Shown here piece after piece: positions 24,929-32,946 of a stretch of 64,000 nucleotides of DNA. The DNA is taken from positions 1 through 64,000 of the forward strand of contig NZ_JALIRP010000007.1 in assembly GCF_022898935.1 (NCBI RefSeq), read 5' to 3'. Source of the DNA: Paenibacillus mangrovi (GTDB lineage Bacteria > Bacillota > Bacilli > Paenibacillales > Paenibacillaceae). A program made the position numbers and the translations under genes. The notes beneath the pieces are model-generated. The model was given only the letters and a program-made list of their open reading frames with translations. It had not been told where the DNA came from and did no database searches. Numbering within the stretch: position 1 is the first letter of the stretch; every line of letters begins with the position of its first letter.

Positions 24929-26368
24929 CTACGTATAACTTATTCCGCAAGTTTTTACTTCGCTATAGAAATCCAGCGCTGCTTGCCCTTGCTCTCGCGA
25001 GTGTGAACTTGACATTTTCATTCCGCCAAAAGGTGACTGATACTCCACACCGGCCGTTTCTTGATTGACTCGAACCATACCGGCTTGCGCATCGTCGAGA
25101 AAACGCAGACCGTTCGATAAATCCCTTGTGAACACTGAAGCGCTTAGGCCGAAAATCGATTGGTTACATAAATCAACCGCATGTTCGTAATTATCAGCCT
25201 CCAGCATGACGGCAAGTGGACCGAAAATTTCCTCTTGAACAAGTGCATGATTGCTATCGATGCCTCTAACAAGAAGCGGATAAACGTAATGCCCCTGGCA
25301 TTCAGTCACTCTCTGCCGGCATTCGGCGATCACTTGAGCTTGTTCGCGGGCCATTTGCACGTAAGACATGACGCTTTGATATTGAGATGATGAGGCGACA
25401 GGCCCTAGATATGCAGTGGGATCAAGCGCCGGCCTAATGTTTAGCGACTGGATCGCTTCCTGCATCGCTTCGGTAAAAGCAGGTGCGATTTCACGTTCCA
25501 CGATAATGCGGCTCGTTGCTGTGCACTTTTGCCCTGCCGATCGGAATGCCCCGCTCAGGATGGCCGGCACCGTTTTTTCCAAATCCGCGTCTTTCAGCAC
25601 AACGGCTGCATTTTTCCCGCCCATTTCCGTCTGGTATTTGATATTACGTTTCGCGCACGTGGATGCAACATGCAGGCCGGTGCCGGTTGATCCGGTAAAG
25701 CTGACGGCATTCAGATCGCATTCCTCCAGCAGCGTGTCGCCAATTCGACTTCCTTTGCCAATGACGAGATTTAACACACCGGCTGGCAGTCCGGCGAAAT
25801 GGAATATCTCCGCGATTTTGGTTGCCGTTAGAGACGCATATTCCGCTGGCTTCCATACGACTGTATTTCCACATATCAGAGCGGGGGCTAATTTCCAGAT
25901 CGGTATTGCCACGGGAAAATTCCACGGCGTAATCAGACCGACAACGCCTAACGGAACACGCTTCGTATATTGCAGAATGTTCGTATCATAGGCCGGAATC
26001 ACACTTCCGAACGAACGTACACCTTCCGCCGCATAATACTTAAGCAAATTTACACCCCGAGTGACTTCGCCTTTCATCTCCGTAATCGGTTTTCCCATTT
26101 CACGGCTAGCCAGTGTAGCCAATTCTTCGAGATTAGTTTCTAGCGCCACCGCAAGACGTGAAAGGTGTTCCCCACGTTTAGGAGCAGGTAGTCCCGCCCA
26201 ACCTGAAAATGCCATGCGTGCTGCCTGTGCGGCTTGAAGCACATCGGACTTGCCAGAGAGATGAAGAACGCCTACTTGTTCCTGTATATCTGACGGGTTC
26301 ATAACGGCGAGGCTTCCTTCCGTCGGTGTACTCCACTCCCCGCCAATCCAGATTCTGCTCTCAAACAT
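24929..26368 (-). CDS. Aldehyde dehydrogenase, probable alpha-ketoglutarate semialdehyde dehydrogenase
   Basis: A 479-residue NAD(P)-dependent aldehyde dehydrogenase: TPWNFPVAIPIWKLAPAL, the catalytic Glu in EMGGKNAAVV and the catalytic Cys in AGQKCTATSR, with FGGMKMSSSHSREQG near the end. In the hydroxyproline pathway this enzyme oxidises alpha-ketoglutarate semialdehyde to alpha-ketoglutarate, feeding the TCA cycle. The gene starts 21 bases after the stop of the deaminase gene, the enzyme for the preceding step, and has GGTAGGGAG as ribosome binding site. It is the last gene of the rpoN-deaminase-dehydrogenase run. The family is certain, the substrate follows from context. Confidence 0.9.
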   Translation of the reverse strand: MFESRIWIGGEWSTPTEGSLAVMNPSDIQEQVGVLHLSGKSDVLQAAQAARMAFSGWAGLPAPKRGEHLSRLAVALETNLEELATLASREMGKPITEMKGEVTRGVNLLKYYAAEGVRSFGSVIPAYDTNILQYTKRVPLGVVGLITPWNFPVAIPIWKLAPALICGNTVVWKPAEYASLTATKIAEIFHFAGLPAGVLNLVIGKGSRIGDTLLEECDLNAVSFTGSTGTGLHVASTCAKRNIKYQTEMGGKNAAVVLKDADLEKTVPAILSGAFRSAGQKCTATSRIIVEREIAPAFTEAMQEAIQSLNIRPALDPTAYLGPVASSSQYQSVMSYVQMAREQAQVIAECRQRVTECQGHYVYPLLVRGIDSNHALVQEEIFGPLAVMLEADNYEHAVDLCNQSIFGLSASVFTRDLSNGLRFLDDAQAGMVRVNQETAGVEYQSPFGGMKMSSSHSREQGQAALDFYSEVKTCGISYT

Positions 26369-26389
26369 AAAAAATCTCCCTACCTTTAT

Positions 26390-27283
26390 TTATTCTTGAA
26401 CGATTTTAATGGGCCGGTTGACAGCATATTTGTACGCTTCGTGAACTGCAAGCCGGTTTTCTTCCTGAAGCGGCAGCCTAGGAGGACGACTCGGTCCAGC
26501 CGGTTGACCGACTAAATCCATTACGTATTTGATCGCCTGTACCAGGCGCGGATTGGCATCAAAATGGAATAAAGGCAATAAATAGCGGTAAAGCTCAAGC
26601 GCTTCGTCCACACGGCCCGCTCTCGTCATGTTAAAGACCTCGATGCTTTCTTTCGGAAATGCATTGGCGAATCCGGCAATCCAACCGGTAGCTCCTGCCA
26701 AGGCACCTTCGAGCGCAAGATCGTCAACGCCAATCATCACTTCCAAATCGGTCTCCCGAAGAATGTCGTAAACCCGGCGCACGTCACCGGAAAACTCTTT
26801 TACAGCAACGATGTTCTCGAATTTAGACAGCTTCTGAAGGATGCGAGGTGTCAAATCAACAGGGTAATCATAAGGATTGTTATATACGATAACCGGCAAT
26901 CCCGCATTGGAAACCGCCTCATAGTGAGCTATGACCTCATCTTCAGTAGGCTTATAATTGATTGGTGGCAGCGCCATAACTCCTTCTGCACCTTTTTCTT
27001 TGGAAAACTGGATCAGTTCGACTACTTGTTTGGTGGAAGGCGCTGCTCCTCCGATAACTACCGGCACACGTCCCGCGGCTGCGTCGATGGTTGCCGTGAT
27101 CACCTGAGCTCGTTCTTCGCTTGTTAGAGTGGCATACTCGCCCAGCGACCCTGTCGGAACAATCCCGTCAACGCCCTCCTGAATCAGCCAGTCAACATGC
27201 TCTTTCAAACGTTTGAAATCAACTTCATAAGAAGCTGTAAAAGGTGTTACAGTTGCAACATAAATCCCTGGGAATTTGCTCAT
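26390..27283 (-). CDS. DapA-family lyase, probable pyrroline-4-hydroxy-2-carboxylate deaminase
   Basis: A 297-residue TIM-barrel of the dihydrodipicolinate synthase/N-acetylneuraminate lyase family. GVDGIVPTGSLGEYATLT, YNNPYDYPVDLTP and the Schiff-base lysine in VAVKEFSGD are all present. In hydroxyproline loci this family deaminates delta-1-pyrroline-4-hydroxy-2-carboxylate to alpha-ketoglutarate semialdehyde, which the next gene's product oxidises. The start at 27283 has GAGAGGAG upstream. It is 92 bases after rpoN with no clear terminator between, so it may be read from promoter P5. True DapA is unlikely in this setting. Confidence 0.88.
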   Translation of the reverse strand: MSKFPGIYVATVTPFTASYEVDFKRLKEHVDWLIQEGVDGIVPTGSLGEYATLTSEERAQVITATIDAAAGRVPVVIGGAAPSTKQVVELIQFSKEKGAEGVMALPPINYKPTEDEVIAHYEAVSNAGLPVIVYNNPYDYPVDLTPRILQKLSKFENIVAVKEFSGDVRRVYDILRETDLEVMIGVDDLALEGALAGATGWIAGFANAFPKESIEVFNMTRAGRVDEALELYRYLLPLFHFDANPRLVQAIKYVMDLVGQPAGPSRPPRLPLQEENRLAVHEAYKYAVNRPIKIVQE

Positions 27284-27375
27284 TTTTCGATTTCTCCTCT
27301 CAATTTTTATGCTGATTCTTGTACAAGTGCAAAGTTTGTTCGAGTACGCATCCCTCCTAATCAAAATTCACGACC

Positions 27376-28695
27376 TCATTCGTTTGTCTTCCGCATGGAG
27401 GAGCATAAGATATGTTCCTCTTCACGGTATTTGGCAACGGTTCTGCGCGATAAACAGATACCTTTCTCATTGAGCAAATTCGTAATATATTGGTCGGACA
27501 GCGGTTTCCTCTTGTCTTCCCCGTGAATCATTTCCTTGATCATGCATTTGATATTTTGAGCTGAGATATCTTCACCTTCACTTGTTTGAATGCCAATTGA
27601 GAAAAAAAACTTCAGATCAAATATGCCTCTTGGCGTACGAATGTACTTATTTTTAACCGTTCGGCTTACCGTGGACTCATGCAAAGCAAGCTTTTGCGCG
27701 ATGCTTCTTAAAGTCATCGGTCTAATTCCGGGCGCCGTTCCATTCATAAAACCAGCCTGTTCTTCCACAATGGCCGTAATTACTTTTAACAGCGTTTGAC
27801 TACGTTGGTCCAAGCTGCGCAACAGCCAATGAGCCTCCTTTATTTTTTCTTCATAAAAACGGGAAACCGCTCTATCATTAAGACCATCAACCATGTGAAG
27901 ATACTCTTTGTTAACGCTGACTTTGACGTGATCTCGGTAATTCATCTCAATGACTAACTGATTGCTGTTCATGTAGACATGGGCATCGACGATGATGTTT
28001 TGCTCATCATCCGGTACAAAAGCTAAGCCAGGACGTGGATTGAGAGTACGAATGTATGTTAGGATTTTAGACACTTGCAACGGGTCGATGTTCAACTCTT
28101 TGGAAATTTTGTCGGTTCTGCCTTTGGAAAGGTCTTGCAAATATCCTGAAACCACCTCCAACGCCCCTTTTATTGCCTGTGGATCTCTTTCTATTTGAAT
28201 CGTTAGACACTCCAGTAAAGTTCTCGCTCCAACACCAGGAGGATCAAACGATTGAAGCGTCCTGAGCGCGGTTTCCATGACATGGCTTGGCAAATTCAGC
28301 TCTTGTGAGGCTTCCTCCAGACTTACTGTCAAATAACCGGCCTCGTTCAAGTTGCCAGCCAAATAGGAAAACGCTTTTAATTCTTCTAAGGAGTAGCTCG
28401 TCATTCGAAATTGATTCATCATCCAGTTTTCCAGCGTCTCCCTTGTTGCAGCCCTAGTACCGTAAGCTTCAAGTGGGTTGAAATTAGATTTTTCCATATT
28501 TTTGACGCCGGAGCCGGAATAGAACGACTCAGATAACCATTCTATCTCTATAAAAGGATTTTCTACGGACTGCTCCTGAAGGTATGAAGCAAGATCCATT
28601 CCAGATAGCTGAAGCATGTGAAGGGACTGCTTCAGCTCTGGGGTTATGAACAGTTTTAAGTGCTGTTCCTGATTCATTTGATACGCCATCTGCAT
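27376..28695 (-). CDS. rpoN: RNA polymerase sigma-54 factor
   Basis: A 439-residue sigma-54 protein with the glutamine/leucine-rich region I (ITPELKQSLHMLQLSGMDL), the core-binding middle part, the helix-turn-helix (MTLRSIAQKLALHESTVSR) and the RpoN box LSRRTVAKYREEE near the C-terminus that reads the -24 element. Length and domain order are normal. It sits inside the hydroxyproline locus and has a sigma-54-type promoter of its own (P5), so it may be induced with the pathway. A second, global rpoN/sigL may exist elsewhere; this copy could be dedicated. SD GGGAGGG precedes the ATG. Confidence 0.95.
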   Translation of the reverse strand: MQMAYQMNQEQHLKLFITPELKQSLHMLQLSGMDLASYLQEQSVENPFIEIEWLSESFYSGSGVKNMEKSNFNPLEAYGTRAATRETLENWMMNQFRMTSYSLEELKAFSYLAGNLNEAGYLTVSLEEASQELNLPSHVMETALRTLQSFDPPGVGARTLLECLTIQIERDPQAIKGALEVVSGYLQDLSKGRTDKISKELNIDPLQVSKILTYIRTLNPRPGLAFVPDDEQNIIVDAHVYMNSNQLVIEMNYRDHVKVSVNKEYLHMVDGLNDRAVSRFYEEKIKEAHWLLRSLDQRSQTLLKVITAIVEEQAGFMNGTAPGIRPMTLRSIAQKLALHESTVSRTVKNKYIRTPRGIFDLKFFFSIGIQTSEGEDISAQNIKCMIKEMIHGEDKRKPLSDQYITNLLNEKGICLSRRTVAKYREEEHILCSSMRKTNE

Positions 28696-28740
28696 ATGTT
28701 ACATCCCTCCCGTAATCCAGGTGTTTTCATCATACAACCA

Positions 28741-28757
28741 AGCAATTTTCATGCCAG
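28741..28757 (-). promoter_or_regulatory. Sigma-54 promoter P5 (rpoN)
   Basis: The minus strand reads GCTGGCATGAAAATTGCTTG with exact GG-N10-GC spacing and consensus TGGCA and TTGCT boxes, about 50 bases upstream of the rpoN ATG. A short inverted repeat TTGAAG/CTTCAA (28759-28776 region) lies just upstream. Confidence 0.78.
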
Positions 28758-28891
28758 CTTGAAGAACTCCTTCAAACGATACACTTCAACGCACTGATTT
28801 CGCCATACGCAGGCATCCCAGCTACATGGGGGCTTGGTCCCTCCCGTGACTGGGCTCTCACCGGCTAAAAGATGCGTACTAATCTGGGACG

Positions 28892-29320
28892 CTAGCCGGT
28901 TTCGGTAATATCGCTCACCTTGAATTCGACTAAGTTATCGGTAACCTTGAAATACATCTTCATTGTTACCCCTATACTTGAAATGTCCAGTGTATAGGTT
29001 ATAGTATCTCTTGTTACAACACTAGTTACAGTTGGTGTGTAAGTCATACCGTTGATTTTAACCTGGCTAAGCGTGTCTTCATTTCCGTAAAATACGGCAC
29101 CGTTAGACGCTCCAGCCCCGAGCCATTGGTATTGAATAATTCTGGGAAAGGCGTCATCTACAGTCACATTCAAATTAGATGATTGAATAGTGGTCTGACT
29201 TGCCGCATAAGCTGTAGTCTCGCCAAAAAAAGGTGGATTACCAAATCCGAAAAACTGTGTCAAGAGAAACAAAAGCACCAGCATGATCCTCAGATTACTT
29301 CGTAAACTCTTTTGAATCAT
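28892..29320 (-). pseudogene. Truncated GH101-like endo-alpha-N-acetylgalactosaminidase (N-terminal stub)
   Basis: A 142-residue frame starts with a good signal peptide (MLVLLFLLTQFFGFG, cleavage near AYAA). It goes on with SNLNVTVDDAFPRIIQYQW, VKINGMTYTPTVTS and FKVTDNLVEFKVSDI. This is the beta-sandwich domain found at the start of GH101 endo-alpha-N-acetylgalactosaminidases, which normally exceed 1000 residues. The frame stops at 28892 right after this domain, and no catalytic part follows. AAAGGAGG before the ATG and a cre-like site at 29344 are intact, so a short secreted protein might still be made. I consider it a deletion remnant. Confidence 0.6.
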
Positions 29321-29343
29321 AATTTAATACCTCCTTTATAATT

Positions 29344-29357
29344 TTAAAGCGGTTTCA
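29344..29357 (-). promoter_or_regulatory. Candidate cre/LacI-type operator
   Basis: The minus strand reads TGAAACCGCTTTAA, one mismatch from the CcpA cre consensus. It lies 24 bases upstream of the GH101 stub's ATG. The rest of the gap 29321-29819 holds a terminator and a repeat arm. Confidence 0.5.
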
Positions 29358-29633
29358 AAAATGAGAGATGTCATTCAATTAACCATCCCTTACGCTTTTC
29401 TTAGTGGCCACCCCCCTTTCAAAGTCACACTTATAGACAACCGTCATCTGTCACCACCTTTCGTTGCTTGCGCAAAGTTTTAATCGCAATATACGATCAA
29501 TAAACTGTAGCCTACAAGGCGCAATTGTTGCACGGCTTCTTCCATGTGTAGAATTCAGCTCTTGCGGACTGTTGTCGCAATTTTTGCACGATATCGTAGA
29601 AATTAATCAGAGATGCGATTTCTATCCATAAAC

Positions 29634-29658
29634 AAAAAACCGCGTAGATACGCGGTTT
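29634..29658 (-). terminator. Intrinsic terminator of the alpha/beta hydrolase gene
   Basis: On the minus strand AAACCGCGTA / TACGCGGTTT is followed by a T-run. A nearly identical hairpin occurs at 33881-33902. Confidence 0.75.
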
Positions 29659-29742
29659 GACAGACCTTCATAAGATTCTCAATTTCCTTTGAGATGTTAC
29701 CTAGCTGCTAAACGATTCCGCGGCAGCTTCGTGTTGTAGTTT

Positions 29743-29774
29743 ATTGAGCTCTCGTTTCCGTTAGCGCAATAAAG
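29743..29774. repeat. Right arm of dispersed hairpin repeat, copy F
   Basis: TTGAGCTCTCGTTTCCGTTAGCGCAATAAAG matches the right arm seen at 798-827 and 5833-5850. No left arm or hairpin is next to it. Confidence 0.45.
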
Positions 29775-29819
29775 TTATATACGTCTGTTTTGACAAATTC
29801 AGCTTATCTCCTATCTCAG

Positions 29820-30827
29820 TTAGATGGGATCACCGTCAGAATTAATCGGAATGAGCGTTCCGCTGAACTGTAAAGCCATAGAAGGCGGTAAGTGACCGCC
29901 TTGAAAAACAGCCTCCATGAACGCCGTCGTGGCTTCAACCGTAACGGCATGAACCGGTACCACATGTAGGTCACCGTAGTGGAGTGGCACGTCGGAGAAC
30001 GACATATGCTGCGCTCCGTTTACCCGATAGAAGCAGGCATTCGTTAAGACCTTGAACATATTACGCTGTCCATCGATATAGTCGTATGCAATCTTCTCAT
30101 TCATGACTGCTGCCATCGCACCATAGGTTGAAGCTTCTTGCCGCAACAGCAAAACCGGAACAGAGGACGTTACGCCATCCCAACGGATGAGGTGAAAGCT
30201 AGGATCGAGAAGGATAGCAGCCTTGATGCGATTCTCCAGCTTGGCGACTTCGAGAACAGCCGCGCCGCCCAGCGAATGCCCAACTGCAGTAACGTTTACC
30301 AGATCGAATAGTCCTTCAAACTCAGGGTCGGATCGGTTTAGAGTATCGAGATAGTCCATAACTACGGTAATTGACCGAGAGCGACTTTCCAGGAGTCGGT
30401 ACCAGCCATTATAATCGGAACTCTTTAGTTCAGCCATTTCTTTCCCTTGCTTAATATAGCCACCATCAGGATATACAGTAAACACGGATTCGTGCGGGGC
30501 GCTAATAGTGACAATTATATATCCCTTCGGCACAAGCTTTGAGATAATCCCAAGATACATATCGCGTTCTACACCGAATCCCGGTGACAAGAGAACGACT
30601 GGCCATGCCCCTCTCTTTGCATCTGCTATACCACTTGTCGTCAAATCTTCGGTGACGTTCAGATTTTCGAGGTCGACGCCCATCTCTCTTAAAAAAGCAG
30701 CTACTTCTACCTGACAAGGTGCGTACAGGTCTAGCCCTCTAAGAGGGCTCCCCCCGGAAGAGGGGTAAAATATGCTGATGGCGAGACGAGGGTTCTGTTC
30801 CAAAACTCGTATGGTTCTCCCGATCAT
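29820..30827 (-). CDS. Alpha/beta hydrolase (PAF-acetylhydrolase/lipase-like)
   Basis: A 335-residue serine hydrolase. The nucleophile elbow is GHSLGG in VTAVGHSLGGAAVLEV (about residue 190). The oxyanion region is VVLLSPGFGVERD, a probable acid lies in LLDPSFH and the catalytic His in GAQHMSFSD. The layout (long N-terminal part, family length about 330-400) fits PAF-acetylhydrolase-like esterases. There is no signal peptide, so it should be cytoplasmic, acting on esters or acylated compounds. The ATG has GGAGTG upstream. It is a single-gene unit ending in the terminator at 29634-29658. Confidence 0.82.
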   Translation of the reverse strand: MIGRTIRVLEQNPRLAISIFYPSSGGSPLRGLDLYAPCQVEVAAFLREMGVDLENLNVTEDLTTSGIADAKRGAWPVVLLSPGFGVERDMYLGIISKLVPKGYIIVTISAPHESVFTVYPDGGYIKQGKEMAELKSSDYNGWYRLLESRSRSITVVMDYLDTLNRSDPEFEGLFDLVNVTAVGHSLGGAAVLEVAKLENRIKAAILLDPSFHLIRWDGVTSSVPVLLLRQEASTYGAMAAVMNEKIAYDYIDGQRNMFKVLTNACFYRVNGAQHMSFSDVPLHYGDLHVVPVHAVTVEATTAFMEAVFQGGHLPPSMALQFSGTLIPINSDGDPI

Positions 30828-30895
30828 CTTATCACTCCATTCGTGAATGCTTAAACCCTACCCATCCATATTAACATTCCACTTTTTTCCACGTT

Positions 30896-30972
30896 TCCTG
30901 CCCTATAGCAGAACGAGGCTACCGATTCATGCCGGTAGCCTTGTCTTTATTTCTTATTGAGCTATAGTTCTT
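30896..30972. repeat. Dispersed hairpin repeat, copy G
   Basis: The unit has a left arm CCTGCCCTATAGCAGAACG, the hairpin AGGCTACCG / CGGTAGCCT and the link plus start of a right arm TTATTGAGCTATAG. It abuts the end of the GyrI-like fragment at 30983. Confidence 0.6.
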
Positions 30973-30982
30973 CGCAAGAATT

Positions 30983-31270
30983 CTACGATGACTTCTTGCG
31001 AACCGGGTATAGCATTGTAAAGTTGAATGTCTCGATTTCAGAATAGGGGATTGTGAGTGCGTTCAACGGTTCAAGCGGAACTGTCTCCATCCCGAGAACG
31101 CCTTCACGCCGATCCATTTCATATTCAGGTGACTGTTCGAGCCATGCAAATATCGCATCATATACTCGCCACATATGTGCCTCATTCCCGTACACTCGGG
31201 CGCTCACACAAAGCCCTCCGCTTACCTCCAAAGTCTCGATTCCAACCGGGACATCATTCAAACTGAACAA
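30983..31270 (-). pseudogene. GyrI-like/AraC effector-binding domain fragment
   Basis: A 95-residue frame reads DVPVGIETLEVSGGLCVS, AIFAWLEQSPEYE and ends TMLYPVRKK. This is the C-terminal half of a GyrI-like small-molecule-binding domain, as found alone or behind AraC helix-turn-helix domains. The N-terminal half is missing. Its first codons overlap the end of the DinB remnant, with no ribosome binding site, so the two were probably joined by a deletion. I regard it as non-functional. Confidence 0.5.
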
Positions 31271-31660
31271 CTTCTTAAACTTGTTATCACTCCCGCGTGT
31301 AATGCTTCATGGGCTAGTTGAAATAGCATTATCTCTCCGATCGTGTTCATGTGGAGAAACGATTTAACTAGTCTTTCTTCCAATCTTCCACGTGTTACAT
31401 CTATGATATCGTCTTGTTGTTTAAATAAACTATTTCGAAGTTCAATCAGCGAGGGAGGATCTTCAACCCAGTGTGACGGCTTGCTGCCTGTAGGAAACAT
31501 GATGTGATACTAGAGAGGTAGATGTCTTTCTTTTTTCAGATTGGTAAATACAGATGTGTCCAATATTCCACCTAAAATAATTCGAAAAACCAGACGGAGT
31601 AAAATCAAGAAGCTCTTCGTCCATTGAATCTACTAGTTCAATCGTCCATCTTCTCCACAT
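31258..31660 (-). pseudogene. DinB-family protein, frameshifted and internally deleted
   Basis: Two overlapping frames belong to one DinB-fold gene. The first (31463-31660) begins MWRRWTIELVDSMDEELL and contains FRWNIGHICIYQ. The second (31258-31500) has PTGSKPSHWVEDPPSLIEL and GEIMLFQLAHEALHAGVI. About 20 codons between NIGHI and PTGSKP seem to be lost together with the frame. The histidines expected for metal binding (GHI, HEALH) are still visible. DinB-like proteins are small metal-binding proteins induced by damage or stress. As it stands the gene is broken. Confidence 0.65.
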
Positions 31661-31682
31661 TCTGAATTGTTCTTGTTTACAA

Positions 31683-32873
31683 TTACTGCATTCGCTTCAC
31701 CAACTCGATGTCTAGCTTTTCGGCCAAGTCGTCTAGTGTCTCCTTCACGTCTTCTCCTTCGAACACGATCTTACTCAATGCCGGATTTACGAAGTCCTCC
31801 AGTAATCGGAAATATGGTAGATTTGCAGGTGACACTGGAAGTGAACCTCCGTATGCCATTTCCGCCAAAATCGCACATCGCAGCGGATCGCAATCGTGCT
31901 GAGCCTCCTCATAGACTGAATGCAAAGGCGAGATAAAGCCCTGAGTCACGAGACGGGTAAGCTCGTTGCTCGTACAGCTTATCTCGTATAGTAAACTTCT
32001 TACGAGTTCCAGGTGTTGTGTTCGGGCTGAGATGCCGAATCCGCTTATCCACGGCTCATTGATTCTAACGCCTCCCTGAAAATGCGGTAATCCAGCAATG
32101 CCAAGGTCTCCTTTCAAATGCGGTTGAATCTCGTGCAGCATGATCCAATAATCGAGAACCATGCCGGTTTCATTTGCTATTAAATCGCTGTTCGAGAAAT
32201 GTTCTTGCGTCGCACGAGCTACCCGGTGTTTTCGAACGAGTTCTGCTGCCCAAGTGATTGCTTTGACCGCTTCCGGGCTATTGGCGTACCCAGTCGCTTT
32301 TGTTCGGTCAGGTGACAACCAGTAAGTACCGGCAGTCAACAGAAGAAGGCCAATATATTCTTGGTGAAACGATATCCTTGCAGCGTAACGTTCTTCCCCT
32401 GGACTTACATTCGAACGCTGCAGCCGGTATGCAATTTCAAGAAAATCTTCCCATGTCCACCCTTCCTCTGGATACGGGATATTAGCCTTATCAAACCACA
32501 TCTTATTGTAGAAAATGCCTTTCATTGTTGCGCTAATAGGAATGGTAGTAATCCCACTATCCGTACGTACAAGCTGCAGGATCGACGGATGAAAAAGAGC
32601 TGCAATACCAGCAGAATCGATCCACGGTTGCAAATCCAATAAAAGCCGATCCCGGCTGCTATCCGTTATATCGTCATTAAATAACTGGACAAGATCAGCA
32701 GTTGACTCGCCAGCATAAAGATCAGAACGAATAGCTCCATTCGAAACGAGATCGACATGTACGCTCACATCAGGATGCATATCTTCGAATCTTCGAGCAA
32801 TAGTCTCGACCGATTCTTTCTGCCATGGCTCATCAATTGCTACCCGAAGTACTGGAATCCTCCTTTGGCACAA
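31683..32873 (-). CDS. Family 1 solute-binding-protein domain without export signal (N-terminally truncated?)
   Basis: A 396-residue protein with the fold of ABC sugar-binding proteins: VETIARRFEDMHPDVSVHV, SATMKGIFYNKMWFDKANI, YPEEGWTWEDFLEIAYRL and PWISGFGISART. A signal peptide and lipobox cysteine are absent, and the frame opens with a TTG just after an in-frame stop, with GGAGG placed inside rather than before the coding start. In related bacteria such domains also occur behind GntR-type DNA-binding domains, so the missing front could have been either. I call it a probable remnant, though the body is intact. Confidence 0.6.
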   Translation of the reverse strand: MCQRRIPVLRVAIDEPWQKESVETIARRFEDMHPDVSVHVDLVSNGAIRSDLYAGESTADLVQLFNDDITDSSRDRLLLDLQPWIDSAGIAALFHPSILQLVRTDSGITTIPISATMKGIFYNKMWFDKANIPYPEEGWTWEDFLEIAYRLQRSNVSPGEERYAARISFHQEYIGLLLLTAGTYWLSPDRTKATGYANSPEAVKAITWAAELVRKHRVARATQEHFSNSDLIANETGMVLDYWIMLHEIQPHLKGDLGIAGLPHFQGGVRINEPWISGFGISARTQHLELVRSLLYEISCTSNELTRLVTQGFISPLHSVYEEAQHDCDPLRCAILAEMAYGGSLPVSPANLPYFRLLEDFVNPALSKIVFEGEDVKETLDDLAEKLDIELVKRMQ

Positions 32874-32946
32874 GGAATCTCACTTTTAGAGTAGTAACTG
32901 ATTGTCTTTCCTCTTGGGGATTGCATTTATTTGATCCACCACCGTC

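Noticed and set aside
25416..25991. A 191-codon plus-strand frame opposite the aldehyde dehydrogenase gene
   Set aside because: The minus strand holds a full catalytic aldehyde dehydrogenase; the opposite frame has no domain or ribosome binding site.
27328..27343. A sixth sigma-54-like site upstream of the DapA-family gene (minus strand TCGAACAAACTTTGCA)
   Set aside because: The -12 box is good but the -24 box reads TCG instead of TGG, breaking the invariant GG. The gene can be read from P5 through rpoN, so I did not list it.
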